From: Deltaproteobacteria bacterium
Lineage (GTDB): Bacteria > Desulfobacterota > Desulfobacteria > Desulfobacterales > Desulfobacteraceae
NCBI GenBank assembly: GCA_003647385.1
Contig: QMMT01000034.1
Coordinates: 1-10,636, forward strand
DNA: 10,636 nt
Direction of reading: 5' to 3'
Position 1 is the stretch's first letter; every line of letters starts with the position of its first letter. The translations under genes were made by a program, and so were the position numbers. Below the pieces are notes generated by a model. The model had not been told where the DNA came from, did no database searches, and saw only the letters and a program-made list of their open reading frames with translations. This document shows, in pieces, positions 6,679 to 10,636 of the stretch.

Positions 6679-8685
6679 CTAATTAGTCTCTTTTTCTGTT
6701 GAAGTCTCTTCACCAGATGCTTCTTCACCCTCTGTCAGAATTCCTCTTTCCAGGAATTCATTTGCCACGTAATCCAGACCCAGTTCATGCAAGGATTCTT
6801 TTGTCGGAATACCGTCATCGTTCCATCCCTTGAATTTGTAGTAGGCATCTAAAAGCTCTTTTTCAAGTTCAGGAAATCGTTTCTTCCAGTGGTCCGCAGG
6901 CGGCCGTTCATCTTTTCTTCTCATGCCCCGTCTTATATTGAAAGCGCGAACCAGGGTTCGATACCGCTTGGCTGCCTGTGACAACGACTCTTCATCCATA
7001 TCAATTCCCGCTCCGGCTGTTATAAATTTCGGGTAGTTGTGGATATGATAGGGTGGTTTTAAAGGAAATGATGATAACCCGGCACACTGGCCCAGAGCAT
7101 CATCTATGTAGTGCATCTTTTCCTGCCAGTCAACAATATCGCAGCACATATCAACGGTGGGGTAAAACGGCATTGATTTTTCACCCCGGGGTTCCCAGTC
7201 TATGTAATATTGCTTGAACCTTTCATGGGGAACATGGAACCAGTCCTCGCAGAATTTTTCCCGGTGCTCTTTCTTAGGATAAGGCATCTGGGGAAACTGA
7301 CCTTCAATCTGAGTGATATTCATTTTTTCGCCGGTACAATACATCAAAAAATAAATGGGATTGAGCATGGAGAGTTTGAGCGGCAGCTGCTCGATTTTCT
7401 TTATATTATTATGGGCATAGTCTTCTGCACCGTTTCCAATTTTTTTGGCTGCCCAGTATGTCCCTTCAGCCAGCGCATCGCCTATGCCTTCCCGATTCAC
7501 AATCATGTCAAGCAGATAGTAAAACTTCCCTTCATTGTCTTCGGGCATATCGGGAAAATCGTCCTTGTGTAAGATTCCCTCTTCAAGCAGTTCAAGGGCA
7601 AAGGCCATTACCTGGGGAGCGGAAAATCCGTCCAATCCATATTCAGTAGCTTTCTGGGCAATTCTTAAACCAAAATCAAGATCTGAAAAAGCGCCCATGG
7701 TATAGGTCAATTTAGTAAAGCATTTCATCATATAAGTGGGTAATCCGGGCATGGAAATAGTTGCCCCGCATGTCATGGGACAGTTATAACAGGAAATCAA
7801 ACGGGTCCTTGCATTCTCCATTGTCTCCAGCCAGTCTCTTGCAACCTCATCCGTCCAGAACCCTTTTCTGCGGGTACGCGAATTTCCCCACATGAAATTT
7901 TCGGTATGCCACTTCTCATCATGAACCTTCATCTCCTGGGGTGAACCTAACCCCGCCAATATTGGCATAAAGCCTGGAATCGGATTCTCATTCCGGAATT
8001 TTATATAATCCATGACTTCGTTGCAAAGTTCGATGTATTCCAGCGGCTGTGCAACATTGATATCTTTTGTGCCGCGAACAACAATGGCCTTAACCCCTTT
8101 GTCGCCCATGACAGCCCCTATGCCGCCACGGCTGGCACTGGATCTTCCCTGTTCGATGGAGGCATAAAAAACCCTGTTTTCCCCGGCCTTTCCAATGGCA
8201 GCAATCTGGGCTTTGGGCTCTTTTAATTCTTTTCGAATCGCTTCAGCCGTTTCAAGAGAACCTTTACCCTTTAAATGAGATGCATCCCGCAGTTCCACCT
8301 TGTCATTGTTTATCCATAAATACACCAGGTCAGGAGATTTACCGCGAAGGATCACTTTATCAAGCCCTGCATACTTTAATTCCGGTGCAAAGAATCCACC
8401 CATCATGGAAAATGCCATTAACTGTGTCTGGGGAGATATGGTGGAAACAATGGTCCGATTACAACCGACAGCTGGTGTGCCGCACAAAAGACCTGCTGCG
8501 AAGATCAAAAGATTTTCAGGAGAAAAAGCATCAACTTCAGGTGGAACTCTGTCCCACAATATCTTGGCGTTCGTACCCAGACCTCCCAGATAAAGCTCAG
8601 TGTCTTTTGGGTCCGTTGCGACCCTCTCAATGTTTCCCCGGGTTAGATCAACCTCTAAGTTAAACCCTGTCTCTGCATACCTCAT
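6679..8685 (-). CDS. bamB: BamB, tungsten-pterin active-site subunit of class II benzoyl-CoA reductase
   Basis: A full-length 668-residue member of the aldehyde:ferredoxin oxidoreductase family. It catalyses two-electron reduction of benzoyl-CoA to cyclohexa-1,5-diene-1-carboxyl-CoA. The pterin-binding N-terminal domain is seen at MMGGFFAPELKYAG (about 94) and SRGGIGAVMGDKGVKAI (about 185). The [4Fe-4S] ligands are C299, C302, C306 (CYNCPMTC) and C534 (GQCAG). Cys322 lies where I recall the tungsten-coordinating Cys of Geobacter BamB. Glu251, His255 and His260 fall at or near positions I recall as active-site residues. These matches separate BamB from generic aldehyde oxidoreductases. ATG at 8685 is preceded by AAGGGG about 8 nt upstream. 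The C-terminus is a short acidic tail rich in Glu and Thr. It heads the operon, 17 nt before bamC; the stop is TAG. Confidence 0.95.
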   Translation of the reverse strand: MRYAETGFNLEVDLTRGNIERVATDPKDTELYLGGLGTNAKILWDRVPPEVDAFSPENLLIFAAGLLCGTPAVGCNRTIVSTISPQTQLMAFSMMGGFFAPELKYAGLDKVILRGKSPDLVYLWINNDKVELRDASHLKGKGSLETAEAIRKELKEPKAQIAAIGKAGENRVFYASIEQGRSSASRGGIGAVMGDKGVKAIVVRGTKDINVAQPLEYIELCNEVMDYIKFRNENPIPGFMPILAGLGSPQEMKVHDEKWHTENFMWGNSRTRRKGFWTDEVARDWLETMENARTRLISCYNCPMTCGATISMPGLPTYMMKCFTKLTYTMGAFSDLDFGLRIAQKATEYGLDGFSAPQVMAFALELLEEGILHKDDFPDMPEDNEGKFYYLLDMIVNREGIGDALAEGTYWAAKKIGNGAEDYAHNNIKKIEQLPLKLSMLNPIYFLMYCTGEKMNITQIEGQFPQMPYPKKEHREKFCEDWFHVPHERFKQYYIDWEPRGEKSMPFYPTVDMCCDIVDWQEKMHYIDDALGQCAGLSSFPLKPPYHIHNYPKFITAGAGIDMDEESLSQAAKRYRTLVRAFNIRRGMRRKDERPPADHWKKRFPELEKELLDAYYKFKGWNDDGIPTKESLHELGLDYVANEFLERGILTEGEEASGEETSTEKETN

Positions 8686-8721
8686 TTTTTTTCCCCTTAT
8701 ATATTACCTTAAATCCGTGAT

Positions 8722-8743
8722 ATATATTGTGCATCACATATAT
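8722..8743. promoter_or_regulatory. Inverted repeat in bam leader, possible operator
   Basis: A near-perfect palindrome, ATATAT-T-GTG / CAT / CAC-ATATAT, lies 37-58 nt upstream of the bamB start; its core is TGTGCATCACA. The one-base asymmetry and TGTG/CACA half-sites resemble sites of dimeric regulators, but the spacing does not match the usual CRP/FNR pattern. It is downstream of the predicted promoter, so repression or an mRNA hairpin are the likelier roles. Confidence 0.35.
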
Positions 8744-8774
8744 GCCATACGTTCAGGGCCTGTTAAGCCTCTAA

Positions 8775-8828
8775 TACCGAACATAAAACCTTTCTCAGCA
8801 ATAAAAAAGTCACCTGGCCTGTTCGGTA
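8775..8828. promoter_or_regulatory. Widely spaced 9-bp inverted repeat at bam promoter, possible paired operator
   Basis: TACCGAACA (8775-8783) and TGTTCGGTA (8820-8828) are exact inverted copies separated by 36 bp. The right copy falls just past the predicted transcription start and the left copy about 50 nt into the leader. An exact 9-mer pair in this place suggests operator half-sites, or a long-range stem in the leader RNA. The regulator cannot be named. Confidence 0.4.
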
Positions 8829-8839
8829 CAATGTAATCA

Positions 8840-8869
8840 CTTATAAGCTACATCGTAACTACGTGTCAA
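8840..8869 (-). promoter_or_regulatory. Predicted sigma70 promoter of the bam operon
   Basis: On the minus strand a perfect -35 TTGACA (8869-8864) is followed after 18 bp by TATAAG (8845-8840), five of six matches to the -10 consensus. Transcription would start near 8833, giving a leader of about 148 nt before bamB. No sigma54 -24/-12 element with the right spacing was found in this intergenic region. Confidence 0.6.
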
Positions 8870-8961
8870 GGGAAAAAATGGAATTTTTAAATATGAAACA
8901 GCGTGTATTTCACCCCCTTCAAACAAGGTATAGATGAGGTGATCAGGATTTTTTTCATTTT

Positions 8962-9378
8962 TCAAATTTTTGAATGTATTTCAAGAAATTTTTGCATTGA
9001 TACGGCTGATTCTGGAAAATTTGTTAACACTTTTTTATCTTCTGTAACCAATGTGACACTTAAATCTTTTGCTAAAATAACAAACTCACAATCGTATGCG
9101 GAGCATCCACTTGAGTATGATAACTTTAATACTTGAACTGAATTTATTTCATATTCATTTTCTTTTAACAGCTCTTCAGCAGATTCAAATATTTCTATGG
9201 CCTCAGCCAATGAAAGTATATTTTTTTTGGTATAAAAGGTCAGAACATTTCTAAATTCGCTTCTCCATAACAATGGTGCCGACCAAACGGGATCTTTTTT
9301 AAATATTTGTACTGCGAGAGATGAATAGTCTGAGTTCAGGTAAAAATAGCTTATAACATTTGTATCAACTACAATCAT
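8962..9378 (-). CDS. vapC: VapC-like PIN-domain toxin ribonuclease
   Basis: A 138-residue PIN-domain protein, the usual size for VapC/FitB toxins. The acidic metal-binding residues of the fold are all visible: D5 in VVDTNVIS, E41 in WRSEFRNVL, D96 in SAYDCEFV and D114 in VTEDKKV. These toxins are Mg-dependent endoribonucleases that cut tRNA or other RNA when free of antitoxin. The ATG overlaps the antitoxin stop by 4 nt (ATGA), which indicates translational coupling. The active site looks intact, so the toxin is probably functional. It lies upstream of and in line with the bam operon, but a 276-nt gap with a separate promoter divides them. The specific RNA target cannot be told from the sequence. 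Confidence 0.92.
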   Translation of the reverse strand: MIVVDTNVISYFYLNSDYSSLAVQIFKKDPVWSAPLLWRSEFRNVLTFYTKKNILSLAEAIEIFESAEELLKENEYEINSVQVLKLSYSSGCSAYDCEFVILAKDLSVTLVTEDKKVLTNFPESAVSMQKFLEIHSKI

Positions 9379-9617
9379 GGTCGTCCTTGCTCTTTAATTT
9401 TTTGCAAAAGATCTTCAGTAAGAAGGAAATTTTTTGTTTTTTTCCTGGTCCTTTTTGCAATAGATAGATAGTGTTCAGGATTGAATATTTTACTAATCAT
9501 TGCTTTTTCTATGAGACAGATAATTTCACTGTTGATGCTTCTATGATTAGTAGCTGCAACTTGTTTTAGAATTTTATAAGCATGATCCGGAATATTTTTT
9601 ACAGTTATGCTTGGCAT
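9375..9617 (-). CDS. vapB: VapB/FitA-like ribbon-helix-helix antitoxin
   Basis: An 80-residue antitoxin. Residues 1-40 (PSITVKNIPDHAYKILKQVA, then NHRSINSEIICLIEKAM) are a ribbon-helix-helix DNA-binding domain of the FitA type: ITVKNIP gives the strand and NHRSINSEII leads the second helix. The C-terminal half, basic with an amphipathic end, should wrap around and block the VapC active site. ATG at 9617 has a perfect AAGGAGG just upstream. Such antitoxins dimerise and repress their own promoter, usually together with the toxin; the tandem repeats at the -10 region fit this. Confidence 0.9.
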   Translation of the reverse strand: MPSITVKNIPDHAYKILKQVAATNHRSINSEIICLIEKAMISKIFNPEHYLSIAKRTRKKTKNFLLTEDLLQKIKEQGRP

Positions 9618-9640
9618 ATCGCCTCCTTTTAATAATTTAG

Positions 9641-9662
9641 TTCCATTATGGTTCCAATATGG
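9641..9662. promoter_or_regulatory. Tandem operator repeats of vapBC
   Basis: Two adjacent 11-bp direct repeats, TTCCATTATGG and TTCCAATATGG, each contain a palindromic core (CCATTATGG, CCAATATGG); a third TTC follows. One helical turn apart and overlapping the predicted -10, they are well placed for two ribbon-helix-helix antitoxin dimers. Confidence 0.6.
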
Positions 9663-9684
9663 TTCTTTTCCTTTAAATTGTCAA
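9656..9684 (-). promoter_or_regulatory. Predicted sigma70 promoter of vapBC
   Basis: The minus strand has a perfect TTGACA (9684-9679), a 17-bp spacer, and CATATT (9661-9656), four of six matches to the -10 consensus. It lies about 40 nt upstream of the antitoxin start and its -10 is covered by the tandem repeats, which favours autorepression. Confidence 0.55.
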
Positions 9685-9690
9685 GATAAC

Positions 9691-10636
9691 ATATAAAAGA
9701 TGATGAGTAAAAACTTGGAAAAATCCATAAGTATCTAAAGAGACAAATTGAAGTAAATCAACCGTTAGTTATGCCGGCATATGTCTCTTTTTGGAAGCAG
9801 GTCCGTTGTACACAAAATGTCGTGTCCGGTAATTTAATACGGTTCAGCTTTTTATTTAAAGTGCTGGTTTTTCCCAACCACTGCATTTTATGTCTGGTTT
9901 TATCCAAAGGAAAGAACTCTGTGATTTTTTTGCTTGCCGATTGGTCTTGAGTTGCTGTAACTACTGACTGCTGAAGTCAACGCCTTTTATATAACGACTT
10001 TCAGCGTTCGATTATAGAAGAGCGTTTTTATCGATTGCTGCCTTCATTTACCTCCATTTATAGAACAAAACCCACACCATTCCAGAATGGTATATCCCTT
10101 CATTTTTATCTCCAATATAGTTTCTTGAAGAATTTTTAAATTTGATTCTTCCTGCTACCATATAATTGATTTTCAAATCTGAGATAAAAAAATCTATCCA
10201 TGCCAGATCTTGTATCATGATAAATCTTGAAAAGTTCGGACTGGATGATGAAGCGCTCGGTAAAATAGGGAATTTGGCTCCTGACACATCATACCATTAG
10301 TGATAGTCTCCGTGTAGAGTTGAGCAGCTACTTTCTTGGCGTCCCAAAACTCTGGATGAGCGGATTCTCATGTCTAAAGATCAATTTTTTTATAAACTCA
10401 AAACGGTGATTCTTTGCTTTGAGTTCACATTATTGGAGAAAGTTGTCTTTATCTTATTTTAAAGACCTGACACATAGGGTTGACTATAATTTATTACCAG
10501 AAGTAAATCTGGTGTAGCATCAAATAAAGGTCTCTTTTTTATGTCTTTGGTTTAAGAGGCTGTCATTGAAAAAGACTATGGATTCCTTGAAGAGTGGAGT
10601 GTTGATCTCCTGATTTACAGCAACGCCCCTCCGCCC
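9691..10636. other. Gene-poor AT-rich stretch with scattered inverted repeats
   Basis: No convincing gene was found in these ~950 bases. The longest frame (minus, 10287-10048, 79 codons from GTG) has no ribosome site and no recognised domain. Small structures are visible: AAAGAGACA/TGTCTCTTT (9737-9790), TGGTT/AACCA with a 6-nt loop (near 9866-9881), ACCATTC/GAATGGT (10076-10091), AACTCAAA/TTTGAGTT (10395-10425) and ACCAGA/TCTGGT (10496-10513). A perfect TATAAT lies at 10485-10490 on the plus strand without a good -35. The stretch may be decayed DNA, a terminator/promoter zone for a gene beyond the right edge, or an untranslated RNA. Confidence 0.5.
9737..9790 (+). repeat. 9-bp inverted repeat followed by T-run
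   Basis: AAAGAGACA (9737-9745) and TGTCTCTTT (9782-9790) are exact inverted copies enclosing 36 nt that include the palindrome ATGCCGGCAT (9771-9780). The right arm runs into TTTTT, so on the plus strand it could end transcription, but the loop is long and no plus-strand gene precedes it. It may instead be a remnant of a small mobile element. Confidence 0.3.

Noticed and set aside
8700..8960. Sigma54 promoter for bamB
   Set aside because: No GG-N10-GC pair with TGGCAC/TTGC character on the minus strand; nearby candidates have wrong spacing.
8886..8961. Terminator after vapC
   Set aside because: Only a weak CCTT/AAGG hairpin with no T-run; read-through into bam cannot be excluded.
9979..10007. 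AACGC...GCGTT resembling an integron attC end
   Set aside because: Core does not match GTTRRRY and no cassette or integrase is present.
10048..10287. 79-codon minus-strand ORF
   Set aside because: GTG start without a ribosome site and no recognised domain. Its alternating aromatic end (GMVWVLFYKW) recalls a final outer-membrane beta strand, but that is too little for a call.
10166..10300. Plus-strand short frame ending DDEALGKIGNLAPDTSYH
   Set aside because: About 40 codons, no ribosome site, no known family.

Overview
The window carries most of a class II (ATP-independent) benzoyl-CoA reductase operon on the minus strand, in the order bamB-bamC-bamD-bamE-bamF-bamG-bamH; bamH runs off the left edge. 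This enzyme dearomatises benzoyl-CoA, the central intermediate of anaerobic aromatic degradation, in strict anaerobes such as sulfate-reducing Desulfobacteraceae, Geobacter and Syntrophus. The gene order, moderately AT-rich DNA, loose intergenic spacing and two selenocysteine codons fit a marine-type aromatic-degrading sulfate reducer (Desulfobacula/Desulfotignum/Desulfosarcina-like). That placement is inferred.

Layout, right to left (direction of transcription). Positions 9691-10636 contain no convincing gene, only scattered inverted repeats. A vapB-vapC type toxin-antitoxin pair follows (9617-8962), with its own promoter and tandem operator-like repeats. A 276-nt intergenic region holds a near-consensus sigma70 promoter and two sets of inverted repeats. 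Then come bamB (W-pyranopterin active-site subunit), bamC (Fe-S electron-transfer subunit), bamD (HdrB/C-like), bamE (tandem HdrA-like flavoprotein), bamF (MvhD-like), bamG (NuoE-like) and the first 141 codons of bamH (NuoF-like).

The main result is that both bamE and bamF are interrupted by one in-frame UGA and are best read as selenoprotein genes. In each case UGA replaces the second Cys of a family-conserved CxxC motif, giving CxxU. In bamE the motif is DCSM-U (HdrA family, Sec82); in bamF it is CHW-U (MvhD family, Sec19). Hairpins suitable as bacterial SECIS elements lie just downstream, and the bamE apical loop contains the AGGUC core I recall from E. coli fdhF. A conventional ORF caller would truncate both genes: bamE would start about 130 codons late and bamF about 37 codons late.

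How the genes work together (family knowledge plus inference): BamBC reduces benzoyl-CoA to the 1,5-dienoyl-CoA at very low potential. BamDEF resemble the Hdr/Mvh electron-bifurcating machinery, and BamGH(I) resemble the NADH-dehydrogenase module of complex I, so the complex probably couples the endergonic ring reduction to an exergonic electron transfer.
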